Of a stretch of DNA of 64,000 nucleotides, positions 1 through 11,250 are shown in pieces. Position 1 is the stretch's first letter; each line of letters starts with the position of its first letter. The DNA is from Cocos nucifera (taxonomy: Eukaryota; Streptophyta; Magnoliopsida; Arecales; Arecaceae): contig QRFJ01000082.1 in NCBI GenBank assembly GCA_006176705.1, positions 894,390-958,389 of the forward strand, in the 5' to 3' direction. The notes below the pieces were generated by a model. The model saw only the letters and a program-made list of their open reading frames with translations, was not told the DNA's origin and did no database searches. The translations under genes and the position numbers were made by a program.

Positions 1-207
1 TATGTATATTATATTTATTATTTGAAATATATTTTTTTATAGTTTATTCTTAGTCAGTGTTGTTAAATTTTGATTTGGTTTCTTAAATTATTTTTTTATT
101 TAATGTATGCATTTATGATCTATTTGTTATATCATTGTCTTACCATAATATTAAATTTTAGTTCTTTCTTTTTTTCTTATAAACAGTTTATTTTTTATTA
201 TTATTTA
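1..207. other. AT-rich flank without genes
   Basis: This is very AT-rich sequence with long T and A runs. I see no open frame or known repeat signature. It is the left flank of the Copia element. The five bases just before the LTR (attta) have no exact partner after the right LTR. Confidence 0.5.
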
Positions 208-1531
208 TGTTAGATATATATGTCCTAGAAATCAGAATTGGCTGACACTTGTAATATACTTTTAGAGGCAAAATTATAATTTTAATTATAATCAATAAAA
301 TAGATTATTTTCTATCACATATCTGTATTTAGTATCTGTGATACATCCTTTGAGTTAATGGTAATGATAATTCATATTTTCAAGAGTTAAAAATTTAAGA
401 CATGAATAATCATTATTAACTCATAAAATGCTTCCGACCATAGGATCATCACGAGGATGGTGATTGATCTAGAAGGTTGGTGTACAATCGCTTCTCTTTA
501 GTAGATGAGTCTTGAGTCTATGGTGTGGAGATACCGGAGTGAGAGTACAGGTACTCATTAGAGAATGAGGGCACTGAGCGTGACCACCTCGAGTAGTCAT
601 TAGGAAGTCTACCTTCTCGTCAATGACTGACTCGATGCTGCAGTGGTGTGTTTGATTCTTTGACCTGAGGTGCATCGATAGTTCACCTTGAGGGTGTTAT
701 AGTTTGACTACACCATAACTTGATCTCCTAGCCATTCAAAATCCTGAGGTGTATGTTGGCTATAGCATGTTCATTGTAGGAACTGGATTGCATCAAGATG
801 GAATCTATCTACCTCGGTGGTAGAGGAGCAGCCCTATGATGATCATGAGAATCAAGTCCTAGAAGCCCATGGCCATGGTAGAGTGAAATAATAGAAAGAG
901 TTTCTATTTAGGTTTTCACATCGGACTTGAATCGAATGATTACATCATATGATAGAAACTAGGGTTTGACGAGTTTACCTTAACCCTAATCTGATCGGGG
1001 CTCAAGATAGAAGAACTTAATCACACAGGTAGCTGCACCAAGAGGTTTGCATTCAGCTCTGATGGGTTGCCACCATATACTGCTAGGTGTCACTGATAGA
1101 TTTTGGGAGCAATTAGAATGATTTAGATGATCGATCATTCTAGCTGTTCGAATCAGAAGAGTTCTGATCCATCGAAAGGAGTTTCGATGATGTCGATGAT
1201 AGAGATCATGACATATCCCATTACCATACAGAACTGAACCTAACTGGATCACACAAATAAGGGTTTGAATCTGGTGATCATCAATTGAACTAATCCAGTT
1301 CAATTGATCTGAATGAGATTCAATTAGGTTCAAGAAAATCGTGCTAGCACTCGATTGAACCTAACGTTCTTCTTTTACTATCATAAATAGTTATCCTAAC
1401 TGAGCCAAAGGAGTTTGTGCTCGATCAAAGGCCTTCACTTGGTCTGACTGGAGCTTGTCCAGATCAGAAAGGATTGTCTTATTTTGTAAGATAATACCTG
1501 CCATTTTTGGTCACCTACCATTTCTTATCCT

Positions 1532-1590
1532 TTGACTTTGGTCAAAAGTTGACCTTTGACTGGTCAAATATTGACCATTGACACTTTGAC
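1532..1590 (+). promoter_or_regulatory. W-box cluster in Copia U3
   Basis: Six forward TTGAC cores start at 1532, 1549, 1556, 1571, 1578 and 1586, and two reverse GGTCAA cores lie at 1540-1545 and 1562-1567. Seven of the eight fit the full TTGACY W-box bound by WRKY factors. The cluster is about 320 bp upstream of the TATA box. Most of it is kept in the 3' LTR near 9676-9735. Regulation by WRKY factors is inferred from sequence only. Confidence 0.6.
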
Positions 1591-1903
1591 TTCTATCCAT
1601 GTGTCATGCACCTATTGGAGAGCTGGTGGGGGCTTGTCCCCCTGTCAGAAACTGGCAAGGAGGAGGGCGCACGCCAAGGATGGCGTGCGCCCAAGTTTGA
1701 GGCGCCCAGGAGTCCCTGTTGGATAGGGACTCCATCTTCTTTTTGGATTCTGATTAGACTCCTTCTAAGAACCAACTTTGACTGGTCTTAGGCGCCATCT
1801 AAGGATGAATCCAAGGGACTCTATTTTCACCAATCAGATTTAGATCTGATTTCACAAAGGGTTGTGATTGGTTGGGAGAAGAGGAGTTGGATCACGCATA
1901 GTC

Positions 1904-1911
1904 TATAAATA
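1904..1911 (+). promoter_or_regulatory. TATA box of the 5' LTR
   Basis: TATAAATA in an otherwise mixed-composition stretch. The same octamer lies at the equivalent place in the 3' LTR (10039-10046). Transcription, and so the start of R, would be expected about 30 bp downstream. Confidence 0.65.
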
Positions 1912-2487
1912 AGACCCTGCGCCCAACTCAAGGAGTATCTCAAAAATACAATTCCCATGCCCCAAGGCTGCCTCTCTCCTCCTCCTCCATGCCAAGTCCA
2001 TCTTCTCCCTCTCCTCTCCACGTCCAAAGTAGTTTGGGATCCAGTTGGTACAATCTAGGCGAGAGAAAGGTGACAGAAAGTTAGAAGACTGTGCTGCTGC
2101 AAAGGACAACTGCTGATCTTCGAAAGCAATTTTGAAGATCCTCCAAATCAGATTCAGATCTAATTTTTGGAGATGTGATAGAGAAGAAGAGGATCTCCAG
2201 ATCCAGCCCGAGTGGATACCGGTAGAGGCCAGGCACTTGCGTGGCTAGATCCAGAACCTTCCGCTGCTTACAGGATCATCAATGGGTAATAGGATTACCC
2301 TATATCAAGGTAAATTAAATTTGATTTAATTTATCTATATTTTATTTTAATTATTAAAATAATAAGAATCAGATCTAAAATATCTTAGATCTGATTTGAA
2401 TCAAAGAAAATTTTTTTTTAAAATATATCTCTTGATCTGATCAGATCTGAACGAACCTGGTCCGGAAAATCAGGATTTTTCTTCAAC

Positions 2488-2500
2488 TGGTATCAGAGCC
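2488..2500 (+). other. Primer binding site (initiator tRNA-Met type)
   Basis: TGGTATCAGAGCC starts two bases after the end of the 5' LTR. It is the standard plant Copia primer site, complementary to the 3' end of initiator methionine tRNA. It fixes the right edge of the 5' LTR. Confidence 0.93.
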
Positions 2501-4366
2501 AAGGTTCTAAAAGTATTTAGATCTGATTTTAAATTTATTTTAATTAAAAAAATAAGTGATTTTCAGATGTCACATGAGATGTGATCAGATCTGAAATCAG
2601 AAAAAATTAAAATTAAATGATTTGGATCTAAGATTAGAAAATATGCATGACTAGTTCTAAAATAGAATAGTTCTATAGAATAGTCTTGCATGTTTTAATT
2701 TAATTTGATTAAATCATATTTTAGATCTATTTATTTACTATTTTTTGATATTATAATTATTATAATAACATCTAAAAAATAGCAAATAAAAATTATTTAA
2801 TTTTAAATATCATATGAGATATGATTGATGCATGTCTAGACTAGTTGTAGAATAGTTCTACATAAGTTGTCTAGATTAGAGTTTATTTTGATTAGATCAA
2901 TTTAAATCTAATTTTTTAGATTATTATGAGATAATTTAGATCTGAAAACATGCATGATTCGATACATGAGATGTATGCAAAATATGCCATGATTAGATCT
3001 AATTTGTATATGAGATATATGATATAGATCTAAAACTATTTTGTAGTATTGCATGTTCCTGATTAAGGCGTTCCTCTTGGCCGTCCGGTCATAAGAATGA
3101 AAAGAAGGGTTTAAAGGCCCTCTCTTTCCATTCGATGGGGTGTTCTTATGACGTGTAGGGGTGCTGCGTGTTCGTCCTTAATCAGAAATCCAAAACTTAC
3201 TTTCTGCAAAACCCTAGATCCTGAAACCCTAGGATTTATTGTGCATATTTTGTTTATGAACCCTACTTAATTAAGAATTAAGTTTATGGAATATTAATTA
3301 GGTCTAAAATTGAGAATTTCAGATCTAAGACATATTCATAATACTGGGTTCGGGCTTGGGTAGCTCAATTAGGTCTAAGCGGTTGATCAAACCGAATCAA
3401 GAGTTGGTTAGATGGGATCAACAATGCTTAAATTGACCAGCCTAATAGGATTAAGTCTGGGTCAAGATCGAGTCACGATCAAGCAAGACCTAATTAGGCT
3501 CAGAGGTTAGAGTCTGGATTGTAGGCTAACCCAATTGGTTCTGACTCAACAATTTGGTGTCTAAGGTAAGTTTGGCACATACGACCGACTGGTTTTTAAT
3601 TGGAAGCTACTCGACCTGAATGCATTCTTGTACGAGTTAATGGCATATTCCTTCCACCGGATCTCACTTACCTGGCCATATCTGTTGACACAGTTCTGAT
3701 CTGAGGTGGTCAATAATCCGAGCTAACCCATGCCACTAGGTTAGTCATAATTGTTATGACTAATGACAAGTCTAGTTTAATGAGACCTGAATCAATTCTC
3801 CCTAAGAAAAGATTAAGTCTGAGGTCTTCCACCATTGTAGATGTGCGGGCCCTTCCCGGGGTTGATTGTTCTCGGCTGGATACAGTGGCTCAGTTGCATC
3901 GGAAAGATGCAACCATGTCTATTAGGCATTGGATGCTATGGGCTGGAGGATGAGTTGGGCTCAATATTTTGGATACGGTGAGAGACTCAATTAGGAACCC
4001 AGTCTATGCAAATGGTGGGTCTGACTTAACTAAGGAGTGGATCAATATTTCGGATACGGTGAGATTCATGAATTAGAGACCAAGTTTGGGTGCACCATGA
4101 TTAGAGAATCATTGAACAAGAGTTGTTCACTCATTGGCTAACCCATCACCAATAACTGTTAGGTGAGGTGATGAGTCAGTTGGTGAGCCGCACCACCCAC
4201 TAGAAATCATTAATCGTGGAGATTTTTGCATCTCTACAGAGGGAGTGTAGGGATCCGAGAAAATAGTGGGAGCTAATTTGTTTAAAAATAAAATTTTCCC
4301 TAAATAAATTGGTCAAGTCATAATTATTACAGTATCTAACTAGAATCTTTGACTCTCTACAGGAAA
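2501..4366 (+). other. Untranslated leader of the Copia element
   Basis: This is about 1.9 kb between the primer site and the gag ATG. I find no credible coding frame. A short phrase (caatatt, then ggatacggtgaga) occurs twice near 3961-4064. The stretch just upstream of gag ends in ctctacag, which resembles a splice acceptor. Long leaders like this occur in some Copia lineages. Confidence 0.6.
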
Positions 4367-5190
4367 ATGTCTGCGTCCAACCCATTGGCACGTATCCTTG
4401 ACACACATAGACTGACTGGACCCAATTATAAAGATTGGCTCAGGAACTACAAAATTATTTTGGGTTTCGAGAAGTTAACCCATGTTATTGGACCAGGACC
4501 CTCCCACCTTACCAGCCCGTCCATCCACTGAACAGAGAGCGTCTCTGGAAAAAATGGATAGACGAAGATAATAAGGCCAGATATTACATGTTGGGCTCGA
4601 TGTCTGATGAGCTCCAGCGCCAACATGAAGATATCGGGACTGCTCGCCAAATGTTGGCTCACCTGCAGGAGATGTTTGGTGAACAGAGTCGCGCAGCCAA
4701 ATATCAAGTCACGAAATGACTTTTTAAGGCTAAGATGCGTGATGGGCAGTCAGTCCAAGATCACTGTCTGACAATGATCAAGGACATGGAAGAGCTTGAG
4801 AAGCTCGGTGTGAAGTTAGACTTGGATCTGCAGAACGATATTATTCTGCAATCCTTGACTGATGCATATGGGCAATTCATCATGAATTACCACATGCATA
4901 AACTTCAAAATTCCTTGGCCGAATTAATGAATATGCTGGTTACCGCTGAGCTTTCTATGAAAGGTTCTAAAGGCTCAGTTCTTGCTATGGAACGGACTTC
5001 TTCCAAAAGAAAGTCTTATGGAAAGAAAAAGAAGTCTGTGAAAAAAGCAAAAGGTGGAAGGATCAAAGAAGAAGAAGGCAGAAGCCGAAGAAGAAGGCCG
5101 ATGTCAAAGGAAAAGTATTTTCCATTGCAACAGCGACGGCCATTGGAAGCGGAACTGCCCTACTTACCTGGCCACCCTGAAGAACAAGAA
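4367..5190 (+). pseudogene. Copia gag (nucleocapsid), broken
   Basis: The ATG at 4367 starts MSASNPLARILDTHRLTGPN, a typical plant Copia Gag N-terminus with the LTGPNY-DWLRN motif. The frame shifts near 4500-4510. It then runs through the UBN2-type Gag core to a stop (TGA, 4717-4719), resumes to about 5050, and shifts again. The zinc knuckle follows at about 5122-5162 as FHCNSDGHWKRNC. The first cysteine of the CCHC knuckle is isoleucine, so metal binding would be lost. A basic Lys/Arg stretch precedes the knuckle, as is usual for RNA-binding Gag. Gag would package element RNA in cytoplasmic particles; this copy cannot make an intact one. Confidence 0.88.
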
Positions 5191-5214
5191 GGAAGGTCCT
5201 TCTGGAGGTATGCT

Positions 5215-5578
5215 CGTTATTGAGTCTAACCTTACGGTTTCTTCTGCATCCAGTTGGGTGCTTGACTCTGGTTCTAGTGCTCATCTGTGCACTTCTATGC
5301 AGGGTCTTGAGGATAGCAGGAGGCTGAGGGATGGAGACATGATCCTACGCATCGGTAATGGAGCAAGAGTTGCTGCAGTAGCCGTGGGAACATACCCTCT
5401 TCGATTACCATCTGGTTTAGACTTAGTTTTGAAAGACTGTTATTATGTGCCTGCAGCTAGCAGGAATTTGATTTCTGTTTCATGCTTAGCACAAGAAGGC
5501 TATGTGATTACCTTCTTTAAGGACCATTGTAACATTCTTTATGAAAGAAATAAAATTGCAAATGGTTTTCCTTATTAA
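5215..5578 (+). pseudogene. Copia aspartic protease region, fragment
   Basis: In the frame ending at 5578, the sequence SSWVLDSGSSAHLC (catalytic Asp codon 5264-5266 in the DSG triad) marks the retropepsin active site. The family motifs YPLRLPSG and LKDCYYVPAASRNLISVS follow. The protease would release mature Gag and Pol proteins. The catalytic triad is intact, but the frame is disconnected from Gag upstream and meets a stop at 5576-5578 where the family reads on into the pre-integrase region. It is a pseudogene segment, not a separate gene. Confidence 0.87.
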
Positions 5579-6527
5579 TGGTCTTTATCAGCTACATATT
5601 GATGTACCTGTTTCTAACTATCGAGCAAAACGTGAATGCCAAACGACCTAGGGATAGTCCAAACGACAGATATCTATGGCACCTGAGATTAGGTCATATA
5701 GCAGAAGATAGGATCAACAAATTGGAGAAAAATGGGCTATTGAGTCCATTGACTTTCGAGTCATATCCAACTTGTGAATCTTGTCTTCAAGGCAAAATGA
5801 CTAAACTCCCTTTTGTTGGACATGGGGAGAGGGCCACAGATCTCCTTGCCCTAGTACATACTGATGTGTGTGCGGCCCATTTGATGTGCCGGCTAGAGGC
5901 AATTTTGTCTACTTCATTACCTTTACCGATGATCTGTCTAGGTATGGGTATGTGTATCTTATGAGACACAAGTCTGAAGCTTTTGAAAAGTTCAAAGAAT
6001 TCAGACATGAAGTAGAAAAACAAACTGGAAAAACCCATTAAGGTTCTTCGATCAGATCGAGGAGGTGAATACCTTAGCCGGGAATTCCTAGACTATCTCT
6101 AAGGAAAAATGGCATAGTCTCTCAATGGACTCCACCAGGAACACCTCAACTCAACGGGATTTTCAGAACGGAGAAATCGGACTCTATTGGATATGGTTCG
6201 ATCCATGATGAGCTTCACAGACCTCCCTGATTTTTTCTTTGGGGACACTCATTGTTAACTTCAATTTATCTACTGAATAGGGTTCCCTCTAAAACCGTTC
6301 CTACCACACCGTATGAGATATGGCACGGTAAGAAACCAAGTCTGAGTCATCTCAGAATTTGGGGTTGTCCGGCTCATGTCAAAAGACAACAAGCGGACAA
6401 GTTAGAGTTTAGGTCCTTTAGAGCTCGATTCATAGGATATCCTAAAGAGTCATTAGGATACTATTTCTACATTCCAGAAGACCACAATGTGATTGTGAGT
6501 CGACATGCCATCTTTCTTGAAAAATAG
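5578..6527 (+). pseudogene. Copia integrase region, broken
   Basis: The pre-integrase zinc domain (HLRLGHI, then CESCLQGK) is readable at 5578-5960, followed by the first catalytic Asp in VHTDVC. After 5964 the frame changes several times. The second catalytic region is visible as RSDRGGEYLS near 6050-6080. The ERRNRTLLDMVRSMMSF stretch carrying the last catalytic Glu lies near 6160-6220, displaced by a frameshift after TPPGTPQLNG. The C-terminal part (YLLNRVPSKTVPTTPYEIWH, then IWGCPAHVK) is open at 6252-6527. Integrase would insert element cDNA into the genome. All three acidic residues can be traced, but no continuous frame joins them. Confidence 0.86.
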
Positions 6528-6723
6528 TTTATTCAAGATAGCGGCATTGGAAAGCAGATTAAGCTTGATGAGAAAGTCTCACAAGTACAACGAGCTAAGG
6601 ACCAATTGGAACCAAATCAGGTTGAGCCAATAAGAACACTACCTCCTCCACCTCGTAGATCGGAAAGAGTTTTCCGTCCCCCTGAAAGATACTTAGGTAT
6701 TATTTCAGAGGAAGTAGAGGAAA

Positions 6724-8316
6724 ATGTTCCTCGTAGGTAATGGTGCTCATGGTGATGATCCCAAAACCTACAACGAGGCGATATCAGATATCGACTCCGA
6801 GAAATGGCTAGAGGCAATGCAGTCAGAAATTGACTCGATGCACTCAAACCAAGTCTGGACCTTGGTAGATCCACCAGAAGGTATAGTACCTATTGGGTGT
6901 AAATGGATCTTCAAGAGAAAGATTGGTGCAGATGGGAATGTGGAGACATTCAAGGCTAGACTAGTGGCAAAAAGTTATAGTCAACGCGAAGGCATTGACT
7001 ATCAGGATACCTTTTCTCCAGTGGCTATGCTAAAATCCATCCGCACATTGCTTGCCGTTGCAGCCTATTTCGATTATGAAATATGGCAAATGGACGTGAA
7101 AATGGCATTCTTAAATGGATATCTTGAGGAAGATATCTATATGGAACAGCCGCTAGGTTTCACATCCAGTGATACTGATCACAAGGTTTGCAAGCTGCAA
7201 AGGTCCATATATGGACTTAAGCAAGCATCTCGGAGCTGGAACACTCGTTTCAATGATGTGATCAAAAAGTTTGGTTTCATCAAAAATGAAGAGGAACCAT
7301 GTGTTTTCAAAAAGGTCAGTGGGAGCGCTGTTGTCTTCCTCGTATTGTACGTGGATGACATCCTCCTTATTGGGAATGATATTCCCATGTTGACATCAGT
7401 CAAAAATGTGGTTGTCCAAGGAATTCTCCATGAAAGACCTAGGTGAAGCATCCTTTATTCTAGGAATTAAGGTCTATAGGGATAGACCGAATAGGATGCT
7501 AGGACTTTCACAGAAGATGTACATAGAGGAAGTACTAAAGAGGTTTAGTATGGAAAACTCTAAGAGGGGATTAATACCCTTCAGACATGGTATTCATCTT
7601 TCCAAGAAGATGTGCCCCTAGCACACCTGAGGAAATAGAACGCATGAGCAAGATCCCTTATGCTTCTGCAATAGGGAGCCTCATGTATGCCATGCTATGT
7701 ACACGACCTGATATAGCCCATGCTGTGAGTGTCACAAGCAGATATCAGTCAAATCCAGGTGAAGAACACTGGACTTCTGTGAAATGTATCCTTAAGTACT
7801 TGAGAAGAACTAAGGATATGATGTTGGTCTTTGGTAATGGAGAACTCCAAGTCCAGGGATACACAGACTCGGATTTCATGTCCGATATAGATGATCGAAA
7901 GTCGACATCTGGAAGTCTGTTTGTGTGCAATGGTGGTGCTGTCAGCTGGAAGAGTTCCAAGCAAATTGTGATAGCAGATTCCACCATGGAAGCAGAATAT
8001 ATCGCTGCATCAGAGGCTGCGAAGGAAGCATTCTGGTACAAAAAAGTTTGCTGCAGAAATTGGAGTAATGCCATCAGATGCCATTCCTCTGTACTGCGAC
8101 AACAATGGCGCCATAGCCCTTGCTAAGGAGCCGAGGTCTCACCAAAAATCCAAGCACATTGAGCGGCGATACCACCTCATCCGCGATTACCTCGAGAAGG
8201 TTACGTCGAGGTCAAGAGAGTCAACTCCGCAGATAATGTGGCAGACCCACTTACAAAGCCGTTGGGCCAGCAGAAGATCGAAGCCCACCTTGAGAAGATG
8301 GGACTTAGACTTGTAG
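6724..8316 (+). pseudogene. Copia reverse transcriptase and RNase H, broken
   Basis: The RVT_2 domain begins in the frame 6724-7446 with WLEAMQSEIDSM and CKWIFKRK, continues through DTFSPVAMLKSIRTLLA and SIYGLKQASRSW, and reaches the polymerase active site LYVDDILLIGND. Shifts near 7410-7446, 7600 and 8070 move the protein into three further frames. RNase H motifs GYTDSDFMSDIDDRKSTSG and IADSTMEAEYIAASEAAKEA are at 7858-8030. The C-terminal tail with HIERRYHLIRDYLEK ends at 8316. The YVDD aspartates and RNase H acidic residues are preserved, but no single polyprotein can be made. Confidence 0.92.
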
Positions 8317-8329
8317 CCAATTGGCTTTA

Positions 8330-8344
8330 GGACAAGTGGGAGAT
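8330..8344 (+). other. Polypurine tract of the Copia element
   Basis: A purine-rich run, aggacaagtgggaga plus one base, lies immediately before the TG of the 3' LTR. It is the expected primer for plus-strand DNA synthesis. Confidence 0.75.
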
Positions 8345-10609
8345 TGTTAGATATATGTGCCCTAGAAGCCAGAATTGGCTGACACTTGTAATACACTTCT
8401 AGGGGCAAAATTATAATTTTGACTATAATCAATAAAATGGGTTATTTTCTATCACATATGTGTATTTAGTGTCTGTGATACATCCTTTGAGTTAATGGTA
8501 ATGATAATTCATATTTTCAAGAGTTGAAAATTTAAGACATGAATAATCATTATTAACTCATAAAATGCTCCCGACCATAGGATCATCACGAGGATGGTGA
8601 TTGATCCGGAAGGTTGGTGTACAATCGCTTCTCTTTAGTAGATGAGTCTTGAGTCTACGGTGTGGAGACACCGGAGCGAGAGTACAGGTACTCGTTAGAG
8701 AACGAGGGCACTGAGCGTGACCACCTCGAGTAGTCATTAGGGAAGTCTACCTTCTCGTCAATGACTGACTCGATGCTGCAGTGTAGTGTGTCTGGTTCTT
8801 TGACCTGAGATGCATCGGCAGTTCACCTTGAGGGTGTTATAGTTTGACTACACCATTACTCGGTCTCCTAGCCATATGGAACCCTGAGGTGTATGTTGGC
8901 TATAGCATGTTCATTGTAGGAACTGGATTGCATCAAGATGGAATCTATCTACCTCGGTGGTAGAGGAGCAGCCCTATGATGATCATGAGAATCAAGTCCA
9001 GAAGCCCATGGCCATGGCAGAGTGAAATAATAGAAAGAGTTTCTATTTAGATTTTCACATTCGGACTTGAATCGAATGATTACATCATATGACAGAGACT
9101 AGGGTTTGACGAGTTCACCTTAACCCTAATCTGATCGGGGCTCAAGATAGAAGAACTTAATCACACAGGTAGCTGCACCAAGAGGTTCGCATTCAGCTCT
9201 GATGGGTTGCCACCATATACTGCTAGGTGTCACTGGTGGATTTTGGGAGCAATTAGAATGATTTAGATGATCGATCATTCTAGCTGTTCGAATCAGAAGA
9301 GTTCTGATCCATCGAAAGGAGTTTCGATGATGTCGATGATAGAGATCATGACATATCCCATTACCATACAGAACTGAACCTAACTGGGTCACACAAACAA
9401 GGGTTTGAATCTGGTGATCATCAATTGAACTGATCCAGTTCAATTGATCTGAATGAGATTCAATTAGGTTCAAGAAAATCGTGCTAGCACTCGATTGAAC
9501 CTAACGTTCTTCTTTTACTATCATAAATAGTTGTCCTGACTGAGCCAAAGGAGTTTGTGCTCAATCAGAGGTCTTCACTTATTCTGACTGGAGTCTGTCC
9601 AGATCAGAAAAGGATTGTCTTATTTTGTAAGACAATACCTACCATTTTTGGTCACCTGCCATTTCTCTCGTTCCTTTGACTTTGGTCAAAAGTTGACCTT
9701 TGACTGGTCAAATATTCACCATTGATACTTTGACTTTTGTTCACATGTCATGTACCTATTGGAGAGCTGGTGGGGGCTTGTCTCCCTATCAAAAACTGGC
9801 AAGGAGGAGGGTGCACGCCGCGTGCGCCCAAGTTTGAGGCACCTAGAAGTCCCTGTTGGACAGGGACTCCATCTCCTTTTTAAATTTTGATTAGACTCCT
9901 AAGAATCAATTTTGACTGATCTTAGGCGCCATCTAAGGATGAATCCAAGGGACTCTATTTTCATCAATTAGATTTAGATCTGATTTCATAAAGGGTTATG
10001 ATTGGTTGGGATGAAGAGGAGTTGGATCATGCATAGTCTATAAATAAGACCCTACGCCCAACTCAAGGAGTATCTCAAAAATACAATAACCATGCCCCAA
10101 GGCTGCCTCTCTCCTCCTTCTTCATGCCAAGTCCATCTTCTCCCTCTTCTCTTCACGTCCAAAGTAGTTTGGGATCCAGTTGGTGCAATCTAGGCGAGAG
10201 AAAGGCGACAGAAAGCTAGAAGACTGCGCTGCTGCAAAGGACAACTACTGATCTTTGAAAGCTATTTTGAAGATCCTCCAAATCAGATTCAGAGGAGACA
10301 TGATAGAGAAGAAGAGGATCTTCAGATCCAGCCTGAGTGGATATTGGTAGAGATCAGATACTTGCATGGCTAGATCCAGAATCTTCCACTGCTTATAGAA
10401 TCATCAACGAGTAATAGGATTACCTTACATCAAGATAAATTAAATATGATTTAATTTTTTTATATTTTATTTTAATTATTAAAATAATAACTATCAGATC
10501 TAAAATATCTTAGATATAATTTAGATCAAATTTTTTTTTTTTTGAAATATATCTCTTGATCCGATCAGATCTGAATGAACCTGGTTCAAAAAATCAGGAT
10601 TTTCCTTTA
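8345..10609 (+). repeat. 3' LTR of the Copia element
   Basis: It starts TGTTAGATATATGTG and aligns with 208-2485. The terminal CA of the 5' copy appears as TA here (10608-10609). There are many substitutions and small deletions. One shortens the U3 hairpin near 9815-9830, and another removes part of U5 near 10290. TATAAATA is retained at 10039-10046. Confidence 0.92.
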
Positions 10610-11250
10610 GTTTGTACCCCTAACTTGGTTGATGTATATTTTTCTTATTTTTTCTATGATTAAACTATAATTAATTATTTTAAATAATCAAACTATATTG
10701 TAATATCAAATCAAAATTTTTTTTCAGAAAAATACATGTTAAGTTCTACAAGAAAGTTAATATGGTACGGGCATCAGCAATAAACATGAAATATTTTTTC
10801 TTAGATATCCTCAATGGAAAGTGAAACACTATCAGACATAAAGAACGAGTACTTCTTATCAGCTGAATATAAGATTCTATATCATGATTTGAAATTTTCT
10901 ATCGTGCATTTCAAACAAAAAAAAGCAAACTAAGAGCATCTCACAAGTTTGAAATCTCTTGGTTATCCTTTATAACCCTTGCCCGAGCAAAAGAGAATCA
11001 TGTACACGGATAATGTCGGGACAAGTTATAAGCAACCAATGTATACAGGAACATGAATCACTAAAAAAAAAATTATTTAGTACATTTCAAGTTGAAAGTT
11101 TTTTTTTTTTTTTTTTTACAATCTCAGTTGAGAGATTAAACAGCATGATATTAGCTTCTATTAAAAAATATGTTATCTTAAATATTTGGTTAAGAACATT
11201 AGGTTTCTATTATTTCTGTTAAGTTGAATATTTGTAAAAAAAGTCTAGAT
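10610..11250. other. AT-rich spacer between Copia and Helitron 1
   Basis: There is no gene. It has long T runs (11098-11117) and no sequence shared with the second Helitron's flank. The true 5' end of Helitron 1 (expected to start TC) may lie in the last part of this spacer, since the shared Helitron sequence begins at about 11252. Confidence 0.4.

Larger units (their letters stand above)
208..2485 (+). repeat. 5' LTR of the Copia element
   Basis: It begins TGTTAGATATATATG and ends with CA two bases before the primer binding site. It matches 8345-10609 along its length. It contains a TATA box at 1904-1911 and a cluster of TTGAC motifs at 1532-1590, so U3 probably ends near 1935. A perfect 11-bp inverted repeat at 1665-1692 (loop 1676-1681) is present here but is shortened in the 3' LTR. 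Confidence 0.93.
208..10609 (+). mobile_element. Ty1/copia LTR retrotransposon, full length, degenerate
   Basis: Two direct repeats of about 2.27 kb (208-2485 and 8345-10609) flank a primer binding site, a long leader, gag, protease, integrase, reverse transcriptase and RNase H in that order, then a polypurine tract. Integrase before reverse transcriptase is the defining Copia order. The coding region is broken by several frameshifts and stops, and the LTRs have diverged by substitutions and indels, so the insertion is old and cannot encode its own proteins. The expected 5-bp target duplication is not preserved (attta on the left, gtttg on the right). Long LTRs and a 1.9-kb leader recall the Angela/Tork part of Copia, but I cannot assign the lineage with certainty. 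Confidence 0.95.

Noticed and set aside
986..1333. 115-codon minus-strand frame, repeated at 9126-9473
   Set aside because: It recurs only because both LTRs contain it. It has no family signature, and LTRs are non-coding.
1606..1791. 61-codon frame and its antisense partner in the Copia LTR
   Set aside because: It lies within LTR U3 and is shortened in the second LTR copy; no protein signature.
208..10609. Recent, intact Copia insertion
   Set aside because: The LTRs are visibly diverged, the target duplication is lost and gag-pol has many breaks.
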